A stretch of 64,000 nucleotides of DNA, taken from positions 1-64,000 of the forward strand of contig NZ_JAUSKL010000083.1 of assembly GCF_030646925.1 (NCBI RefSeq), in the 5' to 3' direction. Positions 1 through 9,198 of the stretch are shown piece by piece. The notes under the pieces were generated by a model. That model saw only the letters and a program-made list of their open reading frames with translations. It made no database searches and was not told the DNA's origin. The stretch's first letter is position 1. Every line of letters starts with the position of its first letter. Source of the DNA: Candidatus Binatus sp. GTDB lineage: Bacteria; Desulfobacterota; Binatia; Binatales; Binataceae. Position numbers and translations under genes: made by a program.

Positions 1-1521
1 GCAATCGACAGCGTGAAATGGTTCCCCGGATGGTCGCGCGATCGCATCCGCAATATGACCGAGACGCGTCCCGACTGGACGCTCTCGCGCCAGCGCGCGT
101 GGGGCGTGCCGATTCCGGCGCTTAGATGCGCCGAATGCGACGAAGTCGCGCTCGATCTCGCGACCATGGATCGGGTGCAGAATATCTTCGCCGCCGAAGG
201 CTCTGACGCGTGGTTCAGCCGGCCGGCGGCGGATTTCGCCGCGCCGAATCTCAAATGCGCGAAATGCGGCGGCGCGGCCTTCATCAAGGAAAACGACGTC
301 CTCGACGTGTGGTTCGATTCCGGCGCGTCGCAGGCCGCAGTGCTGGCGGCGCGGCCCGAACTGACCTGGCCCGCCGACGCCTACCTCGAAGCGGTCGAGC
401 AGGCGCGCGGATGGTTCGGCTCGTCGCTGGTGTGCGCCGTCGCCGATCGCGGTGTCGCGCCATTTCGCAACGTGATCAATCACGGCCTGACCGTCGATGA
501 GCAAGGGCGCAAGATGGCGAAGTCTCTGGGCAACTCCGAGGACGCCGCCGACGCTGTGAACCGAATTGGCGCCGACGTCTTGCGGCTGGTGTACGCGTCG
601 CTCGACTACACCACCGAAATCGCGCTCGGCCAGACGATTTACGGCGCGGTTTCCGAGTCGTATCGAAAAATTCGCAACACCTGCCGCTTCGTGCTCGGCA
701 ATCTCGCCGATTTCGATCCCGCGAGCGACAGTGTGCAGTTGAGTGAGATGCTCGAATTCGATCGCTTCATGCTCGACCGCACCGAGAAGCTCAAGGATGA
801 AGTCTGGCGCGCCTACGACGTGTTCGATTTTCAGGCCGCGTATCACGCGATACTTAATTTCGTCGTGGTCGATCTCAGCTCGCTCTATATAGATGTCGCG
901 CGCGACCGCCTCTATTGCGACGCCGCGAAATCGCTCAAGCGCCGCTCGGCGCAGACGACGCTATTCATCGTGCTCGACACGCTGCTACGGATGCTCGCGC
1001 CGCTGATTCCGTTCACTGCCGAGGAAATCTATGCGCATCTGCCGGGCGCTCGTCTCGACAGCGTGCATCTACTGACGATGCATCCGGCTGATCCAGCGCG
1101 GCGCGACGGCGACCTCGAATCGCGCTGGGCGCGGCTGCTGCAAATCCGCGACGAGGCGCTGAAACTGCTCGAGGCGATGCGCAAAGCTGGTGCGATCGGT
1201 GCTTCGCTCGAAGCGTCGGTCAGCATCGCGGTGGGCGAGGGTCTCGATATCGCAGCGAATCGCGACTTGCTGAAGGACCTGTTTATCGTGTCGAAAGTCG
1301 AAGCCCTCGACGACGCTAACGCTGCGTCGATTCGCCGCGAAGCGGCTGGGCGCGAGGACTTTTCGGTAAATGGCGATTTCGCGCGCGCGCCGACCCATCC
1401 AGCGATCACGATTGTCGGACGGCACGCGCCGGGCGTGAAGTGCGCGCGATGCTGGACCTATTTCGACGACGGCGGCGACCCCGAGTTGTGTCCGCGATGC
1501 CGCACCGTGGTGAGGGCGTAA
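1..1521 (+). CDS. ileS: isoleucyl-tRNA synthetase, C-terminal part (5' truncated)
   Basis: Charges tRNA-Ile with isoleucine in the cytoplasm. The reading frame is open from base 1 and a GTG at 13 is only an internal codon: the upstream codons read AIDS before VKWFPGW, as expected inside a class Ia synthetase, so the N-terminal half with the HIGH motif lies outside the window. The class I signature is present as KMAKS (bases 511-525), with Ala in place of Ser, just after the HGLTVDEQGRK strand. Two CxxC pairs (LRCAEC, KCAKC) lie in the insertion region. The anticodon-binding helical domain follows, and the protein ends with the IleRS zinc finger (CARCW...CPRC). lspA begins 4 bases after the stop, so the two are probably cotranscribed, an arrangement common in bacteria. 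Confidence 0.97.
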   Translation, partial: AIDSVKWFPGWSRDRIRNMTETRPDWTLSRQRAWGVPIPALRCAECDEVALDLATMDRVQNIFAAEGSDAWFSRPAADFAAPNLKCAKCGGAAFIKENDVLDVWFDSGASQAAVLAARPELTWPADAYLEAVEQARGWFGSSLVCAVADRGVAPFRNVINHGLTVDEQGRKMAKSLGNSEDAADAVNRIGADVLRLVYASLDYTTEIALGQTIYGAVSESYRKIRNTCRFVLGNLADFDPASDSVQLSEMLEFDRFMLDRTEKLKDEVWRAYDVFDFQAAYHAILNFVVVDLSSLYIDVARDRLYCDAAKSLKRRSAQTTLFIVLDTLLRMLAPLIPFTAEEIYAHLPGARLDSVHLLTMHPADPARRDGDLESRWARLLQIRDEALKLLEAMRKAGAIGASLEASVSIAVGEGLDIAANRDLLKDLFIVSKVEALDDANAASIRREAAGREDFSVNGDFARAPTHPAITIVGRHAPGVKCARCWTYFDDGGDPELCPRCRTVVRA

Positions 1522-1525
1522 TCCG

Positions 1526-2101
1526 ATGAGCCTCGAAGGCGCGATCGCAGAGTCGGATCAGTCGGCAGTGTCGGCAAACGTCGCGGTCGCAACCGCGCCG
1601 CCGCGCCGCTCGCCGATGCTGCTGCTCATTCTCGTCACGATTCCGGTGCTCGCGCTCGATCAGGCGAGCAAGTTGTTCGTCAAGGCGCACATGTCGCTCT
1701 ACCAGACGATCCCGCTCATCAATCACTACGTGGATCTTACCTACACGCAAAATCCCGGCGCGGCATTCAGCATGTTCGCCGCGTACTCGCCGTGGTTCCG
1801 CGAGGCGTTTCTGTTTTCGATGTCGGCGGCCGCGATCGTCGTGCTGCTGGCGATGCTGATTCGCGCCGAGCGCATCTCGATCACCTCGATCGCGTTCGCG
1901 CTCATTCTGGCCGGCGCGGCCGGCAACCTGATCGATCGCTCCGTCCACGGCCAGGTGATCGATTTCATCCGCCTGCATTACTACGACTGGAGCTATCCGA
2001 TCTTTAATGTCGCCGACAGCGCGATCTCGATTGGCGTCGTCATGATCGTGCTGGCGACTTTTTTCGCGCGCGACGATGAAAAGCTTCCAGCCGCGGACTG
2101 A
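1526..2101 (+). CDS. lspA: lipoprotein signal peptidase (signal peptidase II)
   Basis: Inner-membrane aspartyl protease that cleaves the signal peptide of prolipoproteins in front of the lipidated cysteine. The 191 residues carry the family blocks: DQASKLFV after the first membrane helix, TQNPGAAFSMF, GNLIDR with catalytic Asp137, and FNVADSAISIG with catalytic Asp164. Four hydrophobic segments fit the four-helix topology. The first 30 residues, before MLLLILV, form a polar Ala-rich extension beyond the usual ~160-residue family length. ileS ends 4 bases upstream. A likely client in this window is the lipoprotein beta-propeller at 33396. Confidence 0.97.
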   Translation: MSLEGAIAESDQSAVSANVAVATAPPRRSPMLLLILVTIPVLALDQASKLFVKAHMSLYQTIPLINHYVDLTYTQNPGAAFSMFAAYSPWFREAFLFSMSAAAIVVLLAMLIRAERISITSIAFALILAGAAGNLIDRSVHGQVIDFIRLHYYDWSYPIFNVADSAISIGVVMIVLATFFARDDEKLPAAD

Positions 2102-2174
2102 TCGCGCGGGTTTGACGCCAGCGCCTTGTCAAGTCTAGTTTCGCGAAGTAGCAGCGGCCCCCAAGCATCCAAGA

Positions 2175-2194
2175 GCACAGGCTGAAGCCTGTGC
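2175..2194. repeat. perfect palindromic hairpin, GCACAGGCT-GA-AGCCTGTGC
   Basis: Nine-base arms GCACAGGCT and AGCCTGTGC are separated by GA, in the gap between lspA and the phosphotriesterase-family gene. It is not followed by a T tract. A similar CACAGGCT(TC/GA)AGCCTGTG hairpin is, from memory, a common dispersed repeat in several soil phyla; only one copy was noticed here. A role in mRNA 3' end formation for lspA is possible but unproven. Confidence 0.6.
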
Positions 2195-2213
2195 CACGCA
2201 GAGGAGCATTTCG

Positions 2214-3164
2214 ATGAAAGCAATCAACACGGTCACGGGAACCATCAATCCGGAGCAACTCGGAACCACGCTGATGCACGAGCATCTGCTGATCGGATGG
2301 GCCGGATGGGAACTCGATTGCCAGGCGCCGAAGTTCGAACGCAAGGCCGCGCTCAAGAATTGCGTCGAGCGGCTGAAGGAATTGCGCGACCTCGGGCTGA
2401 CTTCATTCGTCGATCCGTGCCCGATGGATATCGGCCGCGACGTCACTTTCATGGCGGAAGTGGCGTCGGCCTCTGGCATCAACATCATCTGCTCGACCGG
2501 CCTCTACAAGGAGGACCTCGGCAACACCGCATATTTCAAGCAGCGCACCGTTGACGATATCGCGGCGGTCTATGTCAGCGAGATCAACAAGGGCATCGCC
2601 GATACTGGAATCAAGGCGGGAATCATCAAGTGCGCGACCGGCAAGGGCATGATCACCACTTATGAAGAGAATTGCCTCCGCGCGGCCGCGCGGGCGCAGA
2701 AGATCACCGGCGTGCCAATCACGACGCATACCGAAGAAGGCACGATGGGCCGCGAGCAGCTCGACATTTTCGCGTCGGAAGGAGTGGACCTGAAACACGT
2801 GATCATTGGGCATAGCTGCGGATCGTCAGACTTGAGCTATCACGTGGCGATGCTTGATCGCGGCTGCGTCCTCGGCTTCGATCGCTTCGGCCTGGATTTC
2901 GCGCATCCCGACAAATTGCGCCTCGCGTCGCTGATCGGCTTGCTCGGCGTGGGCTACCAGAATCAGCTCGTGCTATCGCACGACACGGTCGCATGCTGGC
3001 TGGGACGCGGACTCGAGCTGCCGCCCGAAACCGCAAAGCTGATTAAGAATTGGACGCCGACGCACGTGTTCAAGAACATTGTGCCTGCGCTCAAGGAGGC
3101 CGGCGTCGGTGAAGCAAAAATCCGCGCGATGCTGGTCGAGAATCCGCGGCAGTATTTCAATTAG
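2214..3164 (+). CDS. phosphotriesterase-family metal-dependent hydrolase
   Basis: Amidohydrolase-superfamily TIM barrel of the phosphotriesterase (PTE/PHP) family, 316 residues against the usual 300-350. Visible metal ligands are the HEH pair (His22, His24), the expected carboxylated lysine in GIIKCATG (Lys139), His172 in TTHTEEG, His200 in IIGHS, and the Asp of LSHDT near residue 257, so the binuclear site looks intact. Family members act as organophosphate hydrolases, lactonases (quorum-sensing or aromatic lactones) or have unknown substrates; the sequence alone does not choose. GAGGAG at 2201-2206, seven bases before the ATG, supports the start. The gene stands alone between lspA and a convergent HTH gene. 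Confidence 0.88.
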   Translation: MKAINTVTGTINPEQLGTTLMHEHLLIGWAGWELDCQAPKFERKAALKNCVERLKELRDLGLTSFVDPCPMDIGRDVTFMAEVASASGINIICSTGLYKEDLGNTAYFKQRTVDDIAAVYVSEINKGIADTGIKAGIIKCATGKGMITTYEENCLRAAARAQKITGVPITTHTEEGTMGREQLDIFASEGVDLKHVIIGHSCGSSDLSYHVAMLDRGCVLGFDRFGLDFAHPDKLRLASLIGLLGVGYQNQLVLSHDTVACWLGRGLELPPETAKLIKNWTPTHVFKNIVPALKEAGVGEAKIRAMLVENPRQYFN

Positions 3165-3211
3165 CGCGAACTGCGCGCGGGCAAATCGCTAACGAATCGA
3201 TCGCGGCGCAT

Positions 3212-3454
3212 CTACTTCGATGCGCCGTGATGCTCCGGCCTGTGATTCTTCGCCGGCTCGGATATCCCGGACTCGACATGCTCGCGCCATTTGTCGATCG
3301 CCTCGACGGTAAAGCGCCAGTCGCTGCCGACCCTGAAAGCCGGCAACTGATGCCTTCTCAGCATCCGGTAGATCGTCGATGGATGCACTCTCAGGTAGCT
3401 CGAAACTTCCTGAACCGTCAGAACCTTGCTCTTCATCTGGTCGAAACGTTCCAT
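3212..3454 (-). CDS. excisionase/HTH_17-type DNA-binding protein
   Basis: An 80-residue protein that is nearly all one MerR-like winged helix of the excisionase type. The pattern TVQEVSSYLRVHPSTIYRML, then RHQLPAFRVGSDWRF and a final helix AIDKWREH, is the classic HTH_17 signature. The C-terminal tail is short, His/Pro-rich and charged. It lies 136 bases downstream of aroB on the same strand, after the aroC-aroK-aroB group. No integrase or phage gene is nearby, so a chromosomal regulator or an orphan excisionase-like protein is more likely than a recombination directionality factor. Target unknown. Confidence 0.85.
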   Translation of the reverse strand: MERFDQMKSKVLTVQEVSSYLRVHPSTIYRMLRRHQLPAFRVGSDWRFTVEAIDKWREHVESGISEPAKNHRPEHHGASK

Positions 3455-3590
3455 GAGAAAACCTCGCTCTTGGCGTTTCTCCCCTCGAAATTCCCTCCCT
3501 GTGTGGTTGGCCCGGGACCGGACGGCCCCGCACGACTAACTACTCTTCAAGCAAATCACACGCGTCGTATCCAGACAACGATCGTCCATT

Positions 3591-4667
3591 TCAGCCAAGC
3601 GGGCTCAGCATTTCGTCGATCGTAAGCCGCCGCGTGAGTGAATGCCCGAGCCGATCGAGCAGCACGAATTCGACCGCGCCCTCGACGCGTTTTTTGTCGA
3701 GTTTGAGCGCGCGCATGAAGTCGTCGGTCTGCCATCCGGCCGGCAATTCGGTCGGCAATCCGGCGCGCGCGATCAATCGCTCCAATCGCGAAGCCTCGTC
3801 GGCGGAGAAGCCGGCGTAACGCGATGATAGCCGCGCCGCCGCGACCATCCCGATCGCGACCGCCTCGCCGTGCAAGTATTTTCCGTAACCCGCACTTGCC
3901 TCGATCGCGTGGCCGATCGTGTGTCCGAAATTCAGCGTCTTGCGCAGCCCGCCCTCGTGTTCATCGGCGGAAACCACCGCGGCCTTGTGCGCGAGCGATC
4001 GCGCCACCATGTCTTCGAGTACGTTCGCGTCGCGCGCGAGAATCGAATCGAGCGTCCGCTCGAGATCGGCGATCATCGGCGCATCCATGATCGCGCCATA
4101 CTTGATTACTTCGGCCAGACCTTCGAGCAATTCGCGCTCCGGCAGGGTCGCGAGCGTCGCCACGTCGGCGACAATCAGGCGCGGTTGGTAAAACGCGCCG
4201 ATCAGATTCTTCGCGTGCCGATGATTGATGCCGGTCTTGCCGCCGAGCGACGAATCGACCTGTGCGACAACCGTTGTCGGCACCTGCACCAGCGGCACGC
4301 CGCGCAAAAATGTGGCCGCGGCAAATCCGCCGAGATCGCCGGCGACACCGCCGCCGAGCGCGAATATCGCTGCATTGCGATCGAGGTTCGCCGCCGTCAT
4401 GCGATCGTAGAGCGTCTCGAGCGTCGCCGCGGATTTGCTCGCCTCGCCCGCCGGAAATGAAATCGTAGTCGGCGCAAAACCGCTCTTTCGGAGCGCGTCC
4501 GCGGCGCGCGCAGCGTAGAGGTTCTCGACGTTGGAATCGGTGATGATCGCGCACGGCCCCGCGCTCAGCCCCGCGTCCAGCGCCAGTTCGCCAAGGCGAT
4601 CCAGAAGTCCTGCGCCGACGTGCGCGGAGTGCGACGATGCGCCGAGCGCGATTTCAATCGTGCGCAT
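3591..4667 (-). CDS. aroB: 3-dehydroquinate synthase
   Basis: Second step of the shikimate pathway: converts DAHP to 3-dehydroquinate using NAD and a divalent metal. The 358-residue length is typical. Recognised blocks are PAGEASKS, the NAD-binding GGGVAGDLGGF, PTTVVAQVDSSLGGKTG with the catalytic lysine, GLAEVIKYG with a metal-binding Glu, and the metal-binding histidine loop GHTIGHAIE. It is the third gene of a minus-strand aroC-aroK-aroB group, 19 bases after aroK, so the three are probably one transcript. Confidence 0.97.
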   Translation of the reverse strand: MRTIEIALGASSHSAHVGAGLLDRLGELALDAGLSAGPCAIITDSNVENLYAARAADALRKSGFAPTTISFPAGEASKSAATLETLYDRMTAANLDRNAAIFALGGGVAGDLGGFAAATFLRGVPLVQVPTTVVAQVDSSLGGKTGINHRHAKNLIGAFYQPRLIVADVATLATLPERELLEGLAEVIKYGAIMDAPMIADLERTLDSILARDANVLEDMVARSLAHKAAVVSADEHEGGLRKTLNFGHTIGHAIEASAGYGKYLHGEAVAIGMVAAARLSSRYAGFSADEASRLERLIARAGLPTELPAGWQTDDFMRALKLDKKRVEGAVEFVLLDRLGHSLTRRLTIDEMLSPLG

Positions 4668-4686
4668 CGCTATGCCCGCGTCCCGC

Positions 4687-5262
4687 TCATCTGGACACCA
4701 TGCCTCTTCGTGCCGCGCACGCCGAAAACTCCGCGAGCACCAGGTCCGCCGCCTGCTCGACGCTCAGTTCGGAACTGTCAATTTGCAGATCTGCGCGCGC
4801 GTACGCCTCGCGCCGTTCTTCCATCAATTCCTTGATTCGCTCGAGCGTCGATTTTCCGCGCTCCATCAACTTCGGCCGCACCGTTTTCGATCGAGCCACG
4901 CGAGCCGCGATGACCTCTGGCCGCGCCGTCAGGCAAATCACCACGCCGGCTCGCTTCAACGCTTCGCAATTCGCGCGATCCATCAGCGCGCCGCCGCCAG
5001 TCGAGATTACTTCGGGCCGAATGCCGTGGCAGTGAGGGCATCGCCGATGGATGTCGGCGAGCCGAGCTATCGCTTCGCGTTCGAGTGCTCGAAATTTTGC
5101 TTCGCCGTCATCGGAAAAAATTTGCGCGATCGGTTTGCCAGCGCGCGCGATTATTTCCGCGTCGCTATCGAGGAAATGCCAGCCGAGCCGACTTGCTACC
5201 AGCGGACCAACCGTGCTTTTTCCGCTCGCCATAAATCCGGTGAGGATGAGTTTCGGCGTCAT
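4687..5262 (-). CDS. aroK: shikimate kinase
   Basis: Phosphorylates shikimate at O3 with ATP. The P-loop GFMASGKST is at residues 9-17, DSDAEI follows with the shikimate-binding Asp, and STGGGALM is the second substrate loop; the lid region carries RSKTVRPKL. At 191 residues it is slightly longer than the usual 170-175. Part of the extra length is a short CPHCHG segment just before the STGGG loop, which I do not recognise from typical AroK proteins. It lies between aroC (51 bases upstream) and aroB (19 bases downstream). Confidence 0.95.
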   Translation of the reverse strand: MTPKLILTGFMASGKSTVGPLVASRLGWHFLDSDAEIIARAGKPIAQIFSDDGEAKFRALEREAIARLADIHRRCPHCHGIRPEVISTGGGALMDRANCEALKRAGVVICLTARPEVIAARVARSKTVRPKLMERGKSTLERIKELMEERREAYARADLQIDSSELSVEQAADLVLAEFSACAARRGMVSR

Positions 5263-5313
5263 CTGAGATCGCGTCGCGAGGCCGCGGCGATTCTTCCGCT
5301 TGAAATTTGCCGC

Positions 5314-6480
5314 TTAGTAATTGCGGACTTGCTCCTGGAAACCCTTCAGATTGCGAGCGATCTCGGTCAACGAATCACCGCCAAATTTATCCAGAAACGC
5401 CGCCGCGATCTCGAATGCAACGACCGCCTCCGCGATCACTGCGGCCGCCGGAATTGCGCACACGTCGGATCGCTCGATCGCGCCGACCGCTTCCGCCTTG
5501 GTCTTGATATCGACCGAACGCAGCGGCCGCATCAGCGTCGAAAGCGGCTTGAACGCAACTCTCACCCGGAGCGGCTCACCGGTACTCATCCCGCCTTCGG
5601 TGCCGCCCGAGTTGTTCGAATGACGCGTGAAGCGCCGCGCCTCGGCGTCGTAGCCGATTTCGTCATGCAGCGCGGAACCGCGAATTCTTCCCGCGGTAAA
5701 ACCGAGGCCCAGCTCGACGCCCTTGGCCGCCTGCAAACTTAGCAGCGCGTGCGCGAGCCGTCCGTCGAGTTTGCGATCCCAATGCACGTGACTGCCGAGG
5801 CCGACCGGCAAGCCGCTCACGATCACCTCGACGATTCCGCCGAGCGTGTCGCCGGCTTTTTTGCATTCATCGATCTCGGCGATGATGTTTTTCTCCGCCT
5901 CCGCGTCAGCCACGCGCACCTGCGATTCCTCCGTGATGCGCCGCAATTCGTCGATACCGAGATTGGTGGGCGTGTCCGCATCGGTTGCGCCGATCGTCGC
6001 GACATAACCGAGCACGTCGATTCCGAATGGCGAGAGAATCTGCCGCACGAGGCCGCCGATTGCCACGCGCGCCGTGGTTTCCCGCGCCGACGCCCGTTCG
6101 AGCACGTCGCGGATATCGTCGAGGTTGTATTTCAGCACGCCCGCGAGATCGGCGTGGCCGGGACGCGCGCGCGTCACCGGCGTCGCCTCGCCGCGATCAG
6201 CCGGATCGATCGACATCCGCTTGACCCAGTTTTTGAAATCGCGATTCTCGATTATCAGCGTGATCGGACTGCCGAGCGACTTGCCGAAGCGGATTCCCGA
6301 CACCGGGCGCGCTTCGTCCTTTTCAATCAGCATCCTGCCGCCGCGGCCATAGCCTTTCTGGCGGCGCGCGAGGTCGCGGTTGATCGTCGCGAGATTGATC
6401 GCGAAGCCGGCGGGTACTCCCTCGACTATCGTGACCAGTTCGGGGCCGTGCGATTCTCCAGCGGTGAGGAAACGAAGCAT
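5314..6480 (-). CDS. aroC: chorismate synthase
   Basis: Last shikimate-pathway step: eliminates phosphate from EPSP to give chorismate, using reduced FMN. The N-terminal signature GESHGPELVTIVEGVPAG and RRQKGYGRGGRM are clear, as are VTRARPGHADL, RASARETTARVA, and HSNNSGGTEGGMSTGEPL. Length (388) is typical of the longer bacterial type. It is the first gene of the aroC-aroK-aroB group. priA starts divergently 178 bases upstream, so the promoter probably lies in 6481-6658. Confidence 0.97.
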   Translation of the reverse strand: MLRFLTAGESHGPELVTIVEGVPAGFAINLATINRDLARRQKGYGRGGRMLIEKDEARPVSGIRFGKSLGSPITLIIENRDFKNWVKRMSIDPADRGEATPVTRARPGHADLAGVLKYNLDDIRDVLERASARETTARVAIGGLVRQILSPFGIDVLGYVATIGATDADTPTNLGIDELRRITEESQVRVADAEAEKNIIAEIDECKKAGDTLGGIVEVIVSGLPVGLGSHVHWDRKLDGRLAHALLSLQAAKGVELGLGFTAGRIRGSALHDEIGYDAEARRFTRHSNNSGGTEGGMSTGEPLRVRVAFKPLSTLMRPLRSVDIKTKAEAVGAIERSDVCAIPAAAVIAEAVVAFEIAAAFLDKFGGDSLTEIARNLKGFQEQVRNY

Positions 6481-6658
6481 CTATTATCCTGGCCCGCGAC
6501 TCGCTCGAGCCGGGGCAATTCGATTCAACCAGACTCGCGGCGCGCGTGAAAGCGGGGGCCTTTTCGCGATTCGATTTGGCAGCAGGTGGTGGCGCGCGCT
6601 CCGGCGGCCGCGCATTATTGCATTCGCCGATCCGGCGCGTGGCGCGCGGCAACTTGCG

Positions 6659-9160
6659 ATGCAGGCAAACATTGTAATCGTCGGCACGGCGCGGGGATTC
6701 GATCAACTCACCTATGCGATTCCGCGCGAACTCGACGGCCGCATCCAGCCGGGCCATCTGGTGCTCGTGCCGCTGCGATCGCGCCGCCTGACCGGCATCG
6801 TCACCGGGCTCGGCGAGGAACTTTCGCGCGAGCCGCTGAAGCCGATCATCGAATTGCTCGAACCGCGCCCGCTCTTCGATCGCGCTCATCTCGAGCTGAT
6901 GGAATTTCTTTCGTCGTACTACATGGTCTCGCTCGCCGAGGCCTATCGCAGCGTGATTCCCGCGCTCGCGAGGGTCGAATCACGCACCGCGTATCGCCTC
7001 GGCGCCGAACCGGATCCACTCGCTCGCGCAACCTTCACAATCGTCGAGCGTGCGATCGTCGAGGCCGTGTCCAAACGTCCGATGACGCCGCGCCAACTCG
7101 AAAAATTCGGCACCCGCAACGAAGTCCGCGCAGCGCTTGCTCGATTCATCGGCGACGGAACGCTTCAGCGCCGCGATAGCATGCAGGGGCGGCATCGCGA
7201 CGCGTCCGACACGATTGCTCGCATCGCGCACGACGCGGATGTCACCGGCGTTCGCGGCCTCAGACAGCGCGCGGTGCTCGACGCGATCCAAAAGAATGGA
7301 GAATCGGGAAGGCGCGTCGAAGAGCTGAAACTCGAAATCGACGGCGCCGGCGCGATTCTGAAAAGCCTCGCGCGCCGCGGCCTGATCGAAATCGAGGCCG
7401 CACCTCCTGATGCGCACCAACTCGCCGCAACACCGGGATTCGATCTCACCGACGAGCAGCGAATCGCGCTCGACGCGATCATGCCGGCAATCGAAAAGCG
7501 CCGCTACGAGGCCTTTCTGCTCTGGGGCGTGACCGCGAGCGGCAAGACCGAAATTTATCTCAACCTCGCCGCACGCGCTCTCCTGGAAGGCCGCAGCGTT
7601 TTGTTCATGGTCCCTGAAATTGCGCTCGCCGACGAAATCGTTCGATCGTTTCGCGCGCGCTTCGGCTCGCTGGTCGGTATCGCACATAGCGCGCAGAACG
7701 TCTCCGAGCGATGGGCCAGTTGGATGGCGGCGCTCGGCGGCGAGGCACGAATCATGATCGGTCCGCGCTCGGTGATTTTCGCGCCAATTCACGACCTCGG
7801 CCTGATCGTCGTCGATGAAGAGCACGACGCGTCGTACAAAAATGAGGAAGGCATCCGCTATCACGCGCGCGATCTCGCCGTCGCCCTCGCGGGATTTTCG
7901 AAATGTCCAGTCGTGCTCGGTTCAGCGACGCCGTCGAGCGAATCGTTCGCCAACTCCCGGCGCGGACGATACCGCTTGCTTAGATTGTCGCGCCGCGTGA
8001 ACGAGCGCGCACTGGCGCAGGTCGAAATTATCGATATGCGCCGCGAGATTGCCGAGGCTCGCAAAATCTCCGACGCGCAAATCGCCGCGGGCGCGCCTAA
8101 ATCGATCAATGGCGCAGTTGCAGGTGGCTCTGTCGGAAAGAAGGAATCCGCATCGGAGACATTACCACTTTCATCCGCATTGATCGCCGCGCTGCGCGAG
8201 AACCTCGCGTCGGGCGGCCAGAGTATCGTCTTTCTGAATCGGCGCGGGTTCCACAATTTTCTGCAATGCCACATCTGCGGCAACGTGATTGCCTGCGCGA
8301 ATTGCAGCGTCAGCATGACGTTTCATATGCGCGACCGCTCGCTCCGATGCCACTATTGCGGCAGTCACACAGCAGCGCCGGATACTTGTCCCGAATGCCG
8401 CGGCTACGGACTGAAGGGCCAGGGCTTCGGCACCGAACGCCTCGCCGAGACGCTCGCGCAGTTGATTCCCGATGCTCGTATCGAGCGGATGGATTCCGAC
8501 ACCAGCGGACTCAAGGGAGCGCGGGCGCGGATGCTGGCCGAGTTGCGCGCGCGCGAAATCGATATCCTCGTCGGCACTCAGATGATCACCAAGGGTTTCG
8601 ATTTTCCCGGCGTCACGCTGGCCGCGGTGGTGCTCGCCGACATGGCGCTCAACATGCCGGATTTCCGATCTGCGGAGCGCACGTTTCAGTTGCTCACGCA
8701 GGTCGCCGGCCGCGCCGGCCGCGGTGAGCGCGCCGGCCGCGTGATTATCCAGACCTACGCGCCCAACCACTACAGCATCCGCGCGGCGAAGGACCAGGAC
8801 TACGCGCGCTTCATCAAGCGCGAGTTGCAGTTGCGGCGCGATCTGATGTATCCGCCGTTTGCGAGACTCGCGATGGTGCGAATTGAAGGCGTCGATTCAG
8901 ACCGCGTGCGCAAGCTCGCCGAGGCAGTCGCGAAATCGCTCGCGCGAGCGGCGACGCCCGACGGCATGCGCGTCCTCGGCCCGGCGCCCGCTCCGATCGA
9001 ACGAATCAAGCAGCGCTACCGATGGCAAGTGATGATAAAATCGCGCGAACTGAAGCCGATGCGCGAGGCGCTCGCGTCGATGCGCGCGGAACTTGGCGAT
9101 GCGGCTGAACGCGGCGAAATTTATCTCGCGATCGATATCGATCCAGTCAGAATGCTTTGA
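6659..9160 (+). CDS. priA: primosomal protein N' (replication restart helicase)
   Basis: 3'-5' superfamily 2 DNA helicase that recognises stalled forks and loads the primosome. I use the ATG at 6659 (833 residues) because the conserved N-terminal DNA-binding domain starts there (IVIVGTARGFDQLTYAIP); upstream in-frame codons would run into aroC on the other strand. Walker A GVTASGKTEIY is near residue 290, DEEH near 385, and the eight-cysteine zinc module (CHICG, CANC, CHYCG, CPEC) near 537-580. Helicase motifs V and VI (GTQMITKGFDFPGV, QVAGRAGRGERAGRV) are intact. An unusual low-complexity insert (about 40 residues, Ala/Ser/Gly-rich, near 475-515) precedes the zinc module. Confidence 0.96.
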   Translation: MQANIVIVGTARGFDQLTYAIPRELDGRIQPGHLVLVPLRSRRLTGIVTGLGEELSREPLKPIIELLEPRPLFDRAHLELMEFLSSYYMVSLAEAYRSVIPALARVESRTAYRLGAEPDPLARATFTIVERAIVEAVSKRPMTPRQLEKFGTRNEVRAALARFIGDGTLQRRDSMQGRHRDASDTIARIAHDADVTGVRGLRQRAVLDAIQKNGESGRRVEELKLEIDGAGAILKSLARRGLIEIEAAPPDAHQLAATPGFDLTDEQRIALDAIMPAIEKRRYEAFLLWGVTASGKTEIYLNLAARALLEGRSVLFMVPEIALADEIVRSFRARFGSLVGIAHSAQNVSERWASWMAALGGEARIMIGPRSVIFAPIHDLGLIVVDEEHDASYKNEEGIRYHARDLAVALAGFSKCPVVLGSATPSSESFANSRRGRYRLLRLSRRVNERALAQVEIIDMRREIAEARKISDAQIAAGAPKSINGAVAGGSVGKKESASETLPLSSALIAALRENLASGGQSIVFLNRRGFHNFLQCHICGNVIACANCSVSMTFHMRDRSLRCHYCGSHTAAPDTCPECRGYGLKGQGFGTERLAETLAQLIPDARIERMDSDTSGLKGARARMLAELRAREIDILVGTQMITKGFDFPGVTLAAVVLADMALNMPDFRSAERTFQLLTQVAGRAGRGERAGRVIIQTYAPNHYSIRAAKDQDYARFIKRELQLRRDLMYPPFARLAMVRIEGVDSDRVRKLAEAVAKSLARAATPDGMRVLGPAPAPIERIKQRYRWQVMIKSRELKPMREALASMRAELGDAAERGEIYLAIDIDPVRML

Positions 9161-9198
9161 CTCAAAAAAATCAGGATGCTTTGAATCAAAAAAACCAG
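9152..9198. repeat. imperfect 24-bp tandem duplication over the priA stop codon
   Basis: Two copies of ATGCTTTGA(C/A)TCAAAAAAA(T/C)CAG lie head to tail, at 9152-9174 and 9176-9198. They differ at two positions. The first copy contains the priA stop (TGA 9158-9160); the second ends immediately before the ATG of the following hydrolase gene. It looks like a local slippage duplication that lengthened the intergenic spacer. Confidence 0.75.

Noticed and set aside
3212-3454. Phage excisionase marking a prophage or integrative element
   Set aside because: Only the HTH gene is present; no integrase, attachment-site repeats or phage genes nearby.
4531-5742. A 403-codon plus-strand open frame over aroK and parts of aroB and aroC
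   Set aside because: Opposite three well-supported shikimate genes, with no recognisable motif.
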